Shown here: piece by piece, positions 27,684-36,948 of the stretch
How the letters are laid out: each line of letters opens with the position of its first letter
Position numbering within the stretch: the stretch's first letter is position 1
NCBI RefSeq assembly: GCF_022647325.1
Contig: NZ_CP071405.1
Location: forward strand, 1,736,001-1,800,000
DNA: 64,000 bases
Direction: 5' to 3'
Source of the DNA: Pantoea deleyi
GTDB lineage: Bacteria > Pseudomonadota > Gammaproteobacteria > Enterobacterales > Enterobacteriaceae
Program-made: the position numbers and the translations under genes
Notes under the pieces: generated by a model
The model's database searches: none
Told to the model about the DNA's origin: nothing
The model's input: only the letters and a program-made list of their open reading frames with translations

Positions 27684-28385
27684 ATGGAAAATCAACCTAA
27701 GTTGAATAGCAGTAAAGAAGTTATCACGTTTCTGGCGGAGCGCTTTCCGCACTGCTTTAGCGCTGAAGGTGAAGCGCGTCCGCTCAAAATCGGTATCTTT
27801 CAGGATCTGGTCGAGCGTGTTCAGGGCGAAATGGGTCTGAGCAAAACACAGCTGCGTTCTGCGCTGCGTCTCTATACGTCTAGCTGGCGTTACCTGTACG
27901 GCATCAAAGCCGGTGCAATTCGTGTCGATCTCGACGGCAACGCCTGCGGCGTGCTGGATGAGCAGCACGTTGAGCATGCACGCAAGCAGCTTGAAGAAGC
28001 CAAAGCGCGTGTTCAGGCGCAGCGCGATCAGCAGCGTGCCGCCCGTCGCGAAGCTGGCGAGAGCGAAGAGGGCGCGGCACCGCGTCGTCCACGCAAGCCG
28101 GCCGCCCGTAAGCCTGCAGAAGGCGATGCACCGCGTAAACCGCGTCCTCAGAACACGGCACCGCGTGCGACCGCCTCACAACATCGCAAGCCCGCTCCGC
28201 GTCCGGAGCAGGAAGCTAAACCCATCACTGATACCTCAACTTTGCAACCCGGCCAGAGTATTAAAGTTAAAGCAGGCAAAAGTGCGATGGACGCTACCGT
28301 TCTGGAAGTATCGAAAGACGGCGTTCGGGTCCAGCTCGCTTCCGGCATGGCAATGATTGTGCGCGCAGAACATTTGCAGTTCTGA
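27684..28385 (+). CDS. proQ: RNA chaperone ProQ
   Basis: A 233-residue protein. Residues 1-119 are the FinO-type RNA-binding domain ([40 protein letters not shown]). A basic linker rich in Arg, Lys, Pro and Ala spans about 120-180, and the C-terminal Tudor-like domain runs from about 183 ([20 protein letters not shown]) to the end. ProQ binds structured small RNAs and mRNA 3' ends. AATCAGGAAATTTC precedes the ATG. It is followed by prc 19 bases downstream, and the two form the conserved proQ-prc operon. Confidence 0.96.
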   Translation: MENQPKLNSSKEVITFLAERFPHCFSAEGEARPLKIGIFQDLVERVQGEMGLSKTQLRSALRLYTSSWRYLYGIKAGAIRVDLDGNACGVLDEQHVEHARKQLEEAKARVQAQRDQQRAARREAGESEEGAAPRRPRKPAARKPAEGDAPRKPRPQNTAPRATASQHRKPAPRPEQEAKPITDTSTLQPGQSIKVKAGKSAMDATVLEVSKDGVRVQLASGMAMIVRAEHLQF

Positions 28386-28404
28386 AACGGAGGCTAATCC
28401 CGGC

Positions 28405-30444
28405 ATGAACACCCTTTTAAAAGTTGGACTTATTGCGGGCCTGCTGTTAGCAGGCCCCACTTTCGGCGCGGAGAACATCACGCGCGCCGATCAGATCCCC
28501 CAGCTTCATGAAGACCCGCAGGACCCCACGGTCAGTGAGCGCGTAACCTCGCGCTTCACCCGTTCCCACTACCGTCAGTTCGACCTGGATCAGAACTTTT
28601 CAGCGAAGATTTTCGATCGCTACCTGAACATGCTCGACTACAGCCATAACGTGCTGCTGGCATCGGACGTGGCGCAGTTTGCCAGTAAAAAGGGCACCGT
28701 CGGCGATGAGCTGCGCAGCGGCAAGCTGGACCTTTTTTACGATCTCTACAATCTGGCGCAGAAACGCCGTTTCGAGCGCTATCAGTACGCGCTGACGGTG
28801 CTGGCTCGCCCGATGAATTTCAGCGGCAATGACACTATCGACATTGATCGCGCAAAAGCCCCGTGGCCGAAAGATGAAGCGGAACTCAACGCCCTCTGGG
28901 ATGCCAAGGTGAAATATGACCAGCTGAGTCTGAAGCTGGCGGGTAAAGACGATAAGGAGATCCGCGACGTTCTGACCAAGCGTTACAACTTCGCCATCCG
29001 TCGTCTGGCCCAGAGCAACGGTGAAGACGTTTTCCAGCTGGTGATGAACGCCTTCGCCCGCGAAATCGATCCGCACACCAGCTATCTGTCGCCGCGTAAC
29101 ACCGAGCAGTTCAATACCGAAATGAGCCTCTCTCTGGAGGGGATCGGTGCCGTGCTGCAGATGGACGATGACTACACCGTCATCAACTCAATGGTCGCAG
29201 GCGGCCCGGCCGCGAAAAGCAAAGCCATCACCGTAGGCGATCGCATCGTCGGCGTGGGGCAGCCCGGCAAGCCGATGGAAGATGTGATCGGCTGGCGTCT
29301 GGATGATGTGGTCGCCAAAATCAAAGGGCCAAAGGGCAGCAAAGTGCGCCTTGAGATCCTGCCAGCCGGTAAGGGCACCAAAACCCGTACCGTAACGCTG
29401 ACGCGCGAGAAGATCCGTCTGGAAGATCGCGCGGTGAAAATGAGCGTTAAAAACGTCGGCAAGCAGAAAGTCGGCGTGCTGGATATCCCCGGCTTCTATG
29501 TCGGTCTGACCGATGACGTGAAAGTGCAGCTGCAGAAACTACAGAAGCAGAACGTCGACAGCGTGGTGATCGATCTGCGTACCAACGGCGGTGGCGCACT
29601 GACTGAAGCCGTGTCACTTTCCGGCCTGTTTATTCCAAGTGGCCCGGTGGTGCAGGTTCGCGACAACAACGGTCGCGTGCGTGAAGACAGCGACAACGAC
29701 GGCGTGGTTTATTACAAAGGTCCGCTGGTGGTGCTGGTCGATCGCTTCAGCGCCTCGGCCTCTGAGATCTTCGCAGCCGCGATGCAGGATTATGGCCGTG
29801 CGGTGATCGTCGGTGAACCGACCTTTGGTAAAGGCACCGTGCAGCAGTATCGCTCGCTGAATCGCATCTACGATCAGATGCTGCGTCCGGAATGGCCGGC
29901 GTTAGGCTCCGTCTCCTACACCATCCAGAAGTTCTACCGCATCAACGGCGGCAGCACCCAGCGTAAAGGCGTCACGCCCGATCTGCTGATGCCAACCGGC
30001 GTGGAAGCGGCGGAAACCGGTGAGAAATTTGAGGATAACGCGCTGCCGTGGGACAGCATCAAAGCTGCAACCTACGTCAAAACCGGTGATATCAAACCGC
30101 TGGTTGCGCAGCTGACGAAGCAGCACGCCGATCGTATCGCTCAGGATCGCGAGTTCCAGTACATCATGAAGGACATTGCACGTTTCAATGCCCTGAAGGA
30201 TAAACGCAACATCGTGTCGCTGAACCTGGCGCAGCGCGAGAAAGAGAATCGCGAAGATGATGCGTCACGTCTGGAACGTATCAACGCGCGCTACCAGGCC
30301 GAAGGCAAAAAACCGCTGAAAAACCTGGATGAGCTGCCGAAAGATTACAAAGAGCCCGATCCTTACCTCGATGAGACGGTGAAGATCGCCAACGATCTTG
30401 CGCAGCTGGAGAAAGCCCAGCCAGAGGCGCCGGCGGCGAAATAA
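28405..30444 (+). CDS. prc: Periplasmic tail-specific protease Prc (Tsp)
   Basis: A 679-residue exported protease with a signal peptide ending PTFGA. A PDZ domain lies at about 240-330 (SLEGIGAVLQMDDDYTVINS). The serine-lysine dyad is seen in DRFSASASEIFAAAM (Ser) and GEPTFGKGTVQQY (Lys). It trims penicillin-binding protein 3 and, with NlpI, degrades the peptidoglycan hydrolase MepS. The frame extends to 28357, but ACGGAGGC before the ATG at 28405 and the signal peptide set the start. Followed by a strong terminator. Confidence 0.96.
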   Translation: MNTLLKVGLIAGLLLAGPTFGAENITRADQIPQLHEDPQDPTVSERVTSRFTRSHYRQFDLDQNFSAKIFDRYLNMLDYSHNVLLASDVAQFASKKGTVGDELRSGKLDLFYDLYNLAQKRRFERYQYALTVLARPMNFSGNDTIDIDRAKAPWPKDEAELNALWDAKVKYDQLSLKLAGKDDKEIRDVLTKRYNFAIRRLAQSNGEDVFQLVMNAFAREIDPHTSYLSPRNTEQFNTEMSLSLEGIGAVLQMDDDYTVINSMVAGGPAAKSKAITVGDRIVGVGQPGKPMEDVIGWRLDDVVAKIKGPKGSKVRLEILPAGKGTKTRTVTLTREKIRLEDRAVKMSVKNVGKQKVGVLDIPGFYVGLTDDVKVQLQKLQKQNVDSVVIDLRTNGGGALTEAVSLSGLFIPSGPVVQVRDNNGRVREDSDNDGVVYYKGPLVVLVDRFSASASEIFAAAMQDYGRAVIVGEPTFGKGTVQQYRSLNRIYDQMLRPEWPALGSVSYTIQKFYRINGGSTQRKGVTPDLLMPTGVEAAETGEKFEDNALPWDSIKAATYVKTGDIKPLVAQLTKQHADRIAQDREFQYIMKDIARFNALKDKRNIVSLNLAQREKENREDDASRLERINARYQAEGKKPLKNLDELPKDYKEPDPYLDETVKIANDLAQLEKAQPEAPAAK

Positions 30445-30462
30445 TCCGCTGTTGTCCGGAAA

Positions 30463-30488
30463 AGCACCGCTCAGCGGTGCTTTTTTTT
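30463..30488 (+). terminator. Terminator of proQ-prc
   Basis: Stem AGCACCGCT / AGCGGTGCT followed by eight T. Confidence 0.92.
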
Positions 30489-30688
30489 GCGTCCGAAAAC
30501 CGTTCCTGTCGCCCCGGTTCAGCGTGCTGAAAGCCGCCGGAATGCCAGGCCCGGTTTCAGACGTGTCAGAATGTAAAGTTATGTCTTTTTAGGCACTTAA
30601 ACGTTAAGGTTGCTTGAAAACCAGCCCAATGCTCATAGGATATGGATCCGCGTATAGGCGCGTGAACTACTGAGGAAGATTAACCAAA

Positions 30689-31570
30689 ATGATGCGTATT
30701 GCTCTTTTCCTGATGACCAACCTGGCTGTGATGTTGGTATTCGGGCTGATTCTCAGCCTGACAGGGATCCAGTCAAGCAGTGTTCAGGGCCTGATGATTA
30801 TGGCAGGCCTGTTTGGCTTCGGCGGTGCGTTTGTTTCACTGCTGATGTCGAAGTGGATGGCGCTGCGATCGGTTGGTGGTGAAGTGATTGAACAGCCACG
30901 CAACGAAACCGAGCGCTGGCTGATGGACACCATTGGCCGTCAGGCTCAGCAGGCGGGCATTGCGATGCCGCAGGTGGCGATTTATCACGCCCCGGACATC
31001 AACGCCTTTGCCACGGGCGCGCGGCGTAACGCGTCGCTGGTTGCTGTCTCGACCGGTCTGCTGCAGAACATGAGCCGCGACGAAGCGGAAGCGGTGCTGG
31101 CGCATGAAGTGTCGCACATCGCCAACGGCGACATGATCACCATGACGCTGATTCAGGGTGTGGTAAACACCTTCGTGATTTTCGTGTCACGTATTCTGGC
31201 GCAGATCGCGGCGGGCTTTATGTCCGGCAACCGCGATGATGAGGAGAGCAGCAACGGTAACCCGCTGGTCTACTTTGCGGTATCAATGGTGCTGGAACTG
31301 GTGTTTGGTATTCTCGCCAGCATCATCACCATGTGGTTCTCCCGTCACCGTGAGTTCCACGCCGACGCCGGTTCAGCGAAGCTGGTGGGACGCGAGAAGA
31401 TGATTGCGGCCCTGCAGCGCCTGAAAACCAGCTACGAACCGCAGGAGCCGAGCAGCATGATGGCGTTCTGTATCAACGGCAAAGGGAAATCCTTCAGCGA
31501 GCTGTTTATGTCGCACCCGCCGCTGGACAAACGTATCGAAGCCCTGCGCAGCGGTCAGTATCTGAAATAG
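30689..31570 (+). CDS. htpX: Membrane zinc metalloprotease HtpX
   Basis: A 293-residue M48B protease, the length of the E. coli protein. Two N-terminal helices, the zinc site [14 protein letters not shown], the third ligand region [17 protein letters not shown] and two more helices between them are visible. It degrades misfolded membrane proteins together with FtsH. About 70 bases upstream, TTGAAA and TAGGAT spaced by 16 bases make a plausible promoter. A heat-shock form could not be recognised. Own terminator downstream. Confidence 0.96.
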   Translation: MMRIALFLMTNLAVMLVFGLILSLTGIQSSSVQGLMIMAGLFGFGGAFVSLLMSKWMALRSVGGEVIEQPRNETERWLMDTIGRQAQQAGIAMPQVAIYHAPDINAFATGARRNASLVAVSTGLLQNMSRDEAEAVLAHEVSHIANGDMITMTLIQGVVNTFVIFVSRILAQIAAGFMSGNRDDEESSNGNPLVYFAVSMVLELVFGILASIITMWFSRHREFHADAGSAKLVGREKMIAALQRLKTSYEPQEPSSMMAFCINGKGKSFSELFMSHPPLDKRIEALRSGQYLK

Positions 31571-31588
31571 CGTTAAGCCACCTAAAAA

Positions 31589-31614
31589 AAGGCGACCTCC
31601 GGGTCGCCTTTTCT
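31589..31614 (+). terminator. Terminator of htpX
   Basis: Stem AAGGCGACC / GGTCGCCTT followed by TTCTGTTT. Confidence 0.85.
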
Positions 31615-31715
31615 GTTTATTCGCCCTGATCCCGATCACCCTCTGCTGAGCGAGCAGGAAAGGGAGCGGCGCAGATGAACCCGTTTACAGGGACACCGCC
31701 GGGATGCGGCGCCCC

Positions 31716-31756
31716 ATCGTGCGGGCCGGTCGTCTGGGATGACGGGCCCGCACGAT
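31716..31756. repeat. 41-base inverted repeat between htpX and yebQ
   Basis: Twelve-base perfect arms ATCGTGCGGGCC and GGCCCGCACGAT enclose 17 bases in which a further GTC/GAC pair can form. No T run follows on either strand, so it is not an ordinary terminator. It could be a REP-like element or part of the end of yebQ transcription. Confidence 0.6.
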
Positions 31757-31828
31757 CGCTCCGGACGGTCTGAGCAGTCCGCGCCTGACAGCGCGGGTCA
31801 GCACGCGGTCAGAAGCCAGGTGTTACGC

Positions 31829-33199
31829 TCACGCGCGACTTTGTGTCATGCGCGACACGCTCACCAGTGCCGCGACGGCGGCAAAACTGCCCGCCAGCAG
31901 CAGTGACGCATGCGTTCCCTGTTCATCGAACAGATTGAACATTAACGCAACCAGCGCCGCGCCCATACTCTGTCCGAGCAGGCGTGCGGTGCCCAGCATA
32001 CCGCTGGCCCCGCCGCTGCGATGGCGCGGGGCCGAGGTGACAATCGTATGGTTATTAGGGGACTGGAACAGCCCGAATCCGGCGCCGCACAGCATCATGC
32101 GCCAGATGATATCGCCATCCGCCGGATCCGCCGGCAGCCAGGCGAGCAGGAACAGCCCCAGGGCGAACATGGCCAGACCGATGCCGCCCAGCAGCCCGGC
32201 GTGGAAGCGTTCAATCAGCCGGCCTGCAATCGGCGCAAACACCATCGTTGCCAGCGGCCAGGGCGTCAGCAGCAACCCCGTCGCCACTTCACTGCGCTGC
32301 AGAACGTTCTGCAGGAAGAAGGGCAGGGAGACCATCGCCAGCATCTGTGCGCAGAAGGAGCAGACCGAGGTGCCCATCGACAGGCTGAAAATCGGGATGC
32401 GCAGCAGATCCACCGGCAACAGCGGCACCGCCATGTTCAGCTGACGCCGGATAAAGAACCAGCCGATCACCAGCAGCGCCACGACTTCCGTCAGCACCAG
32501 CAGATGACGCTGACCCTGGGCAAACCCGCTCAGGGCAGAGATGATTAGCCCGAAGAACAGGGCGTTCATGATGGCGCTGGGCACGTCGAACTTCTGGGTG
32601 GTCGTCTTCTGCGGGTTATCCGGCAGGGTGCGCAGCGCCAGCCAGAGCGCCACGGCGCCCAGCGGCACGTTAATCAGAAACAGCCATTTCCAGCTCGCCA
32701 CCGACAGAATAGCAGCCGCCACCGTCGGCCCGGCCGCGGTGGAGACGGCCACGACCAGCGAGTTGATTGCCATGCCGCGCCCCAGATAGCGCTGCGGATA
32801 GATAATGCGTATCAGCGCCGTATTCACACTCATCAGCGCCGCGCCGCCCAGCCCCTGCAGCACGCGGGCGAAGGTCAGCATCGTCAGTGAAGTCGAGAAG
32901 GCGCAGAACAGCGAGGTGACGATAAACAGCGCCAGGCCCGCCTGATAGACGCGACGGTAACCGAGCATGTCGCCGAGAAACGAGAGCGACAGCAGTGAGA
33001 CAATAATGGCTATCTGATAAGCATTCACAATCCAGATCGACTGCGCCGGGCTGGCGTTAAGCTCACGCGAAATCGTCGGCAGCGCGACGTTGGCAATCGC
33101 GCCATCCAGCACGGCCATCGTCAGGCCGAGGGCGATGGTGACAATCGCCTTGTAGCGCTGCGCCGTGGGTAAGCCATCCTGCGGGGGAGAGAGGGTCAT
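31829..33199 (-). CDS. yebQ: MFS drug-efflux-type transporter YebQ
   Basis: A 456-residue DHA2-type major facilitator of the same size and chromosomal position (between htpX and kdgR) as E. coli YebQ. Motifs include LTMAVLDGAIANVALPTI (helix 1, motif D-like), LGDMLGYRRVY (loop 2-3) and LNASPAQSIWIVNAYQIAI. Thirteen to fourteen helices are likely. Substrates are not known. It is divergent from kdgR, with about 185 bases between the starts, so it may be under the same control region. Confidence 0.88.
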   Translation of the reverse strand: MTLSPPQDGLPTAQRYKAIVTIALGLTMAVLDGAIANVALPTISRELNASPAQSIWIVNAYQIAIIVSLLSLSFLGDMLGYRRVYQAGLALFIVTSLFCAFSTSLTMLTFARVLQGLGGAALMSVNTALIRIIYPQRYLGRGMAINSLVVAVSTAAGPTVAAAILSVASWKWLFLINVPLGAVALWLALRTLPDNPQKTTTQKFDVPSAIMNALFFGLIISALSGFAQGQRHLLVLTEVVALLVIGWFFIRRQLNMAVPLLPVDLLRIPIFSLSMGTSVCSFCAQMLAMVSLPFFLQNVLQRSEVATGLLLTPWPLATMVFAPIAGRLIERFHAGLLGGIGLAMFALGLFLLAWLPADPADGDIIWRMMLCGAGFGLFQSPNNHTIVTSAPRHRSGGASGMLGTARLLGQSMGAALVALMFNLFDEQGTHASLLLAGSFAAVAALVSVSRMTQSRA

Positions 33200-33384
33200 A
33201 AGTTAACTACTAAAGAGGGTGAATATCATCATGCTAATGAAGTTAGCCGGGAAATGCAGCGATGTGGTAAATAAAAACTGTCTTAAAATATGACTTAATG
33301 GTTAAAGGATTGCTGCCCTGCGGGGCCTCGCTCTATACTGACGGTCCGTTCCATTTTTTTTGAAACAGCTTAACAAGGTGCGTG

Positions 33385-34176
33385 ATGTCCTCTGCTGAAA
33401 ATGATAAACAGCCCGATTCAGTCTCTTCGGTTCTCAAAGTGTTTGGCATTCTGCAGGCGCTGGGTGAAGAGCGCGATCACGGTATCACCGAGCTTGCGCA
33501 GCGTGTGATGATGTCCAAAAGTACCGTCTATCGTTTTCTGCAGACCATGAAGTCGCTGGGTTACGTGACGCAGGAAGGCGAGAGCGAAAAGTACTCCCTG
33601 ACGCTGAAGCTGTTTGAACTGGGCGCGAAGGCGCTACAGAACGTCGATTTAATCCGCAGCGCCGATGTGCAGATGCGTGAGCTGTCGCGCCTGACCCGAG
33701 AGACCATTCATCTGGGTGCGCTGGAAGAGGACAGCATTGTCTATATCCACAAAATCGACTCCCTCTACAATCTGCGCATGTATTCGCGCATTGGCCGCCG
33801 TAACCCGCTGCACACCACCGCCATCGGCAAGGTGCTGCTGGCCTGGCGCGACCGCAGCGAAGTGGATGAGATCCTGCGGGACGTGGAGTTCAGACGCAGC
33901 ACCGCCAATACCCTGTTGAGCGCCGAGGCGTTGCTTGCAGTGCTGGATCAGGTCAGGGTGCAGGGCTATGGCGAAGACAATGAAGAGCAGGAAGAGGGAT
34001 TACGCTGCCTCGCCGTGCCGGTATTTGACCGCTTTGGCGTGGTGATTGCCGGGCTCAGTATCTCGTTTCCCACCATCCGGTTTTCAGAGGATGCCCGTCA
34101 GGACTATGTCAGCATGCTGCACCGGGCGGCGCGCACGCTCTCCGCAGAGATGGGCTATCACGACTACCCGTTCTGA
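33385..34176 (+). CDS. kdgR: IclR-family repressor KdgR
   Basis: A 263-residue IclR-type regulator, identical in length to E. coli KdgR. It has an N-terminal winged helix (ITELAQRVMMSKSTVYRFLQ, about 33-52) and a C-terminal effector domain (TIHLGALEEDSIVYIHKID, CLAVPVFDRFGVVIAGLSIS). It represses pectin and hexuronate catabolism and responds to 2-keto-3-deoxygluconate. AACAAGGTG precedes the ATG; a GTG one codon earlier is also possible. Confidence 0.95.
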   Translation: MSSAENDKQPDSVSSVLKVFGILQALGEERDHGITELAQRVMMSKSTVYRFLQTMKSLGYVTQEGESEKYSLTLKLFELGAKALQNVDLIRSADVQMRELSRLTRETIHLGALEEDSIVYIHKIDSLYNLRMYSRIGRRNPLHTTAIGKVLLAWRDRSEVDEILRDVEFRRSTANTLLSAEALLAVLDQVRVQGYGEDNEEQEEGLRCLAVPVFDRFGVVIAGLSISFPTIRFSEDARQDYVSMLHRAARTLSAEMGYHDYPF

Positions 34177-34200
34177 AGAAAAGCGGGCCATCCGGCCCGC
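34177..34200 (-). terminator. Terminator of yobH, shared with kdgR end
   Basis: GCGGGCC / GGCCCGC stem. On the minus strand it is followed by TTTTCTTC; on the plus strand the T run is poor. Confidence 0.65.
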
Positions 34201-34206
34201 TCATCA

Positions 34207-34443
34207 TTAATTGTCGATCACCTCTCCGCTTTTCTTCAGCAGCGGACAATCTGTCACCCCGACCACGCCACTGTCAGTGTGCAGGTACTGGGCGCTGATC
34301 ACGCCGCGCGCGGTGAGATAACTGCATTGCAGGCCGAGCCCGGCCGCGTTCTTCGTACTGCCGGTCAGTACGCCGTAGCCGGTAAACAGCATCGCCAGCC
34401 AGATCACCGCCAGCAGGCCTATCGCGCGAATAAACAGTTTCAT
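34207..34443 (-). CDS. yobH: YobH family small exported protein
   Basis: A 78-residue protein matching E. coli YobH (79 aa): an N-terminal hydrophobic segment (IRAIGLLAVIWLAMLF) followed by TGYGVLTGSTKNAAGLGLQC and HTDSGVVGVTDCPLLKKSG. The two cysteines may form a disulfide outside the cytoplasm. Function unknown. CAAGGAGACTTC before the ATG at 34443 fixes the start. It is convergent with kdgR, as in E. coli, but mgrB, which follows yobH there, is missing here. Confidence 0.9.
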   Translation of the reverse strand: MKLFIRAIGLLAVIWLAMLFTGYGVLTGSTKNAAGLGLQCSYLTARGVISAQYLHTDSGVVGVTDCPLLKKSGEVIDN

Positions 34444-34655
34444 GAAGTCTCCTTGTGAAAGATAGCTCAGCGCCGCACAGGGTGCCGCCGGGTATAATGA
34501 TATCAGCATGCCCGGCTTTTCTGGCGGAATCGATCAGAGATAACTGAAACGGCAAATTCTGCATTCCTCTTCGCCCCATTATCTTTTGCAGTGCCGACAG
34601 GTAGAATAGGCGGCTGTGACGTTCTGGCATTTTCACTTAGTTTTATGAGGCAGTT

Positions 34656-34928
34656 ATGAATGAGTTAGCCGCAAATTCGGGATCGCTGGTCAGTTATGGC
34701 CTGCTGGTCATCATGGTGATTGTGGCGTTTATCGCCTGGTTCTTTGTTAACCGGGCCAGCGTGCGCGCCGGTGAACAGATCCGGTTACTGGAGTCGCTGC
34801 TGGAAGAGCAGAAGAAACAGAACCAGCTGCTGCGTCGGCTGATTGAGATGCAGCCCGGTGCGGAGATGAAAAAAACCGAAGACGAAGAGGATAAGCGCGA
34901 CTTTATCCGGTTAATCCCGGAACGTTAA
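34656..34928 (+). CDS. yebO: YebO family small membrane protein
   Basis: A 90-residue protein like E. coli YebO (95 aa). One membrane helix at about 13-31 (YGLLVIMVIVAFIAWFFVNR) is followed by a coiled-coil-like stretch (EQIRLLESLLEEQKKQNQ) and a charged tail ending FIRLIPER. Function is not known. ATGAGGCAGTT precedes the ATG. The MBL-fold gene begins 19 bases downstream and may be co-transcribed. Confidence 0.88.
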   Translation: MNELAANSGSLVSYGLLVIMVIVAFIAWFFVNRASVRAGEQIRLLESLLEEQKKQNQLLRRLIEMQPGAEMKKTEDEEDKRDFIRLIPER

Positions 34929-34946
34929 TCACAGCAGGGAGGCGGG

Positions 34947-35957
34947 ATGGCCTGGAAAAATCCGTGGTACGACAGCAGCAAAGCGCATCATACGCCTCAG
35001 GGTTTTACCAATCCTGAACCGGATCTGCGGCAGCCGGGCGATCTCAGGCGCTGGCGCCGCGAACGCAAAGCCGGGGGATTGCCGCTGCCGCCCCGTCAGG
35101 GCTATGCGGCTTTTACCGGCGAGTGGTGGCAGCCGGCCGATCTCAGCGGCAGTGACGATCGTCTGTGGTGGCTCGGCCATGCCGCGGTGCTGCTGCGCCT
35201 GAACCAGCGCTATATCCTGATCGATCCGGTGCTCTCCTCGCGCGCCTCGCCGCTGCCGTTTGCCGGGCCGCAGCGAAAAACGCCTGCACCGCTCAGCATC
35301 GCCGATCTGCCACAGCTGGACCTGGTGCTGATTTCGCACAATCACTACGACCACCTCGACCGATCGACGGTGAAGGCGATAGTCCGCCGGTTTCCGCAGG
35401 CGACCTTTGTTGTGCCGCTGGGGCTGGCGAAGTGGTGCAGGGCGCGCGGTGTCAGCAAGGTGCATCAGCTCGACTGGTGGCAGTCGATCACGCTCGGCGA
35501 CCTTCACATCGATGCCGTACCGGCGCGGCACTGGAGTATGCGGACGCCCCGTGACCGCAACCGCTCACTCTGGTGCGGCTGGGTAGTGCGCTCAGCCGCC
35601 TGCCGTTTCTGGTTCTCCGGCGACAGCGGCTACAGCGACAGCCTTGCTGAGATTATCGCCCGGCTGGGGCCGTTCACGCTGGCGGCGCTGCCGATTGGTG
35701 CCTATGCGCCGCGCTGGTTCATGGCCGGACAGCACATGGATCCGGATCAGGCGGTGGCGCTGTGGCAGAAGGCGGGCAGGCCGCTGACGCTGCCCATCCA
35801 CTGGGGTGTTTTCGAGCTGGCCGACGAGTCGCTGGATGCGCCTCCGCAGGAACTGGCACAGGCGCTGAGCCGGGCAAATGAGCGCAACGGCGGCTTTGCC
35901 CCGTGGCGAATAGGCGAAAGCCGCGGTCTGAATATCGCCTCCCAGGAATCGTCCTAA
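34947..35957 (+). CDS. MBL-fold metallohydrolase, NAPE-PLD-like
   Basis: A 336-residue cytoplasmic metallo-beta-lactamase-fold protein. The zinc site SHNHYDHLDRSTV carries the HxHxDH motif. Other metal-ligand regions are AVPARHWSMRTP, FWFSGDSGYSD and LPIHWGVFELADE. The long N-terminal lead (GFTNPEPDLRQPGDLRRWRR) is typical of the bacterial relatives of N-acyl-phosphatidylethanolamine phospholipase D. The natural substrate is not known. GCAGGGAGGCGGG precedes the ATG. It is not at this position in E. coli K-12 as far as I recall. Confidence 0.82.
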   Translation: MAWKNPWYDSSKAHHTPQGFTNPEPDLRQPGDLRRWRRERKAGGLPLPPRQGYAAFTGEWWQPADLSGSDDRLWWLGHAAVLLRLNQRYILIDPVLSSRASPLPFAGPQRKTPAPLSIADLPQLDLVLISHNHYDHLDRSTVKAIVRRFPQATFVVPLGLAKWCRARGVSKVHQLDWWQSITLGDLHIDAVPARHWSMRTPRDRNRSLWCGWVVRSAACRFWFSGDSGYSDSLAEIIARLGPFTLAALPIGAYAPRWFMAGQHMDPDQAVALWQKAGRPLTLPIHWGVFELADESLDAPPQELAQALSRANERNGGFAPWRIGESRGLNIASQESS

Positions 35958-36446
35958 AGCCTGCCGGATAAATAAAAGCCAGCATTTTTTTATCCGGCGT
36001 CAATTTTTTCAAATCGAAAGTTAAATTCTTAATAAGTAAAATGGTTGCCGTTGCTTTTATTTGGCGCAGCGCTTATGTATGGCTCCTGCTTTTGGTGCAA
36101 AAAAAGTGTTATCTGTACGAAATAAGAGACGCTGTACAGGATTGGCGGCCGATTTCACATAACGCCGGTTGATGCCGCTTCGCTTATTCATTCTGCTTCT
36201 GCCATATTTATGCAATATTAATTTCTTATGGTATCCATCAGGTTAGCGCCGTAAACGCTGTGCGAAAATGGGGGCTGGCCGCGCCGGGGCGTTATTCGCG
36301 CCGCCTGTTGTCCCCCTCCCTGATCAGGCAGTGTGAGCCTTTCGTCAATTGTGTGCGCAGCCTCGCTGAGGCATTAAAAATGGCTTGCCATTATTTTTGG
36401 GATATGTGATAACAATTCGTGGGTTAAACGAGGTACAGTTCTGTTT
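35958..36446. other. Long leader/intergenic region before yobF-cspC
   Basis: A hairpin (GCCGGATAAA / TTTATCCGGC, 35963-35998) that probably ends the MBL gene is followed by about 450 bases of mixed AT-rich and GC-rich sequence without a gene. The last part (36370-36446) contains GATATGTGATAACAAT, a possible promoter for yobF-cspC. A long structured leader would fit cold-shock-family genes. Confidence 0.5.
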
Positions 36447-36521
36447 ATGCATGGCATCTTCAGTAAAGAAGTACGAGTAAAGACGTTGACGTTGAATACC
36501 GCTTCCTTGCCGAACCTTAAT
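36447..36521 (+). CDS. yobF: Shortened YobF-like small protein
   Basis: A 24-codon frame beginning MHGIFSKEVRVKDVDVEYRF and ending LAEP. The first 24 residues align with E. coli YobF ([20 protein letters not shown] as I recall it), which continues to 47 residues. Here a TAA follows at once, and the next bases still resemble E. coli with one base missing. The gene keeps its place 80 bases before cspC. It may be a genuine short form or only the conserved cspC leader. Confidence 0.6.
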
Positions 36522-36601
36522 TAGTGCCTCATGCAGTAATGTCTCTGGTTTTTCTGTAAGACAGCCTTCGGGCTTAATAAACATCTAAAGGAATTTGCAA
36601 A

Positions 36602-36811
36602 ATGGCAAAGATTAAAGGTCAGGTTAAGTGGTTCAACGAGTCTAAAGGTTTTGGCTTCATCACCCCTGCAGACGGCAGCAAAGACGTGTTCGTACACTTC
36701 TCTGCAATCCAGGGCAATGGTTTCAAAACCCTGGCTGAAGGCCAGAGCGTTGAGTTTGAAATTCAGGATGGCCAGAAAGGCCCGGCAGCTGTTAACGTCA
36801 CTGCTATCTGA
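36602..36811 (+). CDS. cspC: Cold-shock-family RNA chaperone CspC
   Basis: A 69-residue OB-fold protein, all but identical to E. coli CspC. RNA-binding motifs RNP1 (KGFGFITPA) and RNP2 (VFVHFSAI) are present. CspC is expressed at ordinary growth temperatures and stabilises rpoS and stress mRNAs. AAAGGAATTTGCAAA before the ATG is the typical csp ribosome site. It lies in the yobF-cspC unit with a terminator downstream. Confidence 0.96.
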   Translation: MAKIKGQVKWFNESKGFGFITPADGSKDVFVHFSAIQGNGFKTLAEGQSVEFEIQDGQKGPAAVNVTAI

Positions 36812-36853
36812 TTCGATGCCAGCCCGGTGCATCGCACCCTGACCTGGAATTTT

Positions 36854-36886
36854 AAAGCCCTGGCTGCATAGCCGGGGCTTTCTTTA
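36854..36886 (+). terminator. Terminator of cspC
   Basis: Stem AAAGCCCTGGC / GCCGGGGCTTT (one T-G pair) followed by CTTTATG. Confidence 0.8.
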
Positions 36887-36948
36887 TGCTTCCGATGCGT
36901 AAACGATAAGGTTACACTGCGCCGCGTTATCTGATGCCGGAGCACCTT

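Noticed and set aside
30600..30660. Heat-shock (sigma-32) promoter for htpX
   Set aside because: TTGAAA is present but no CCCCAT-type -10 stands at the proper distance; a sigma-70 spacing fits better.
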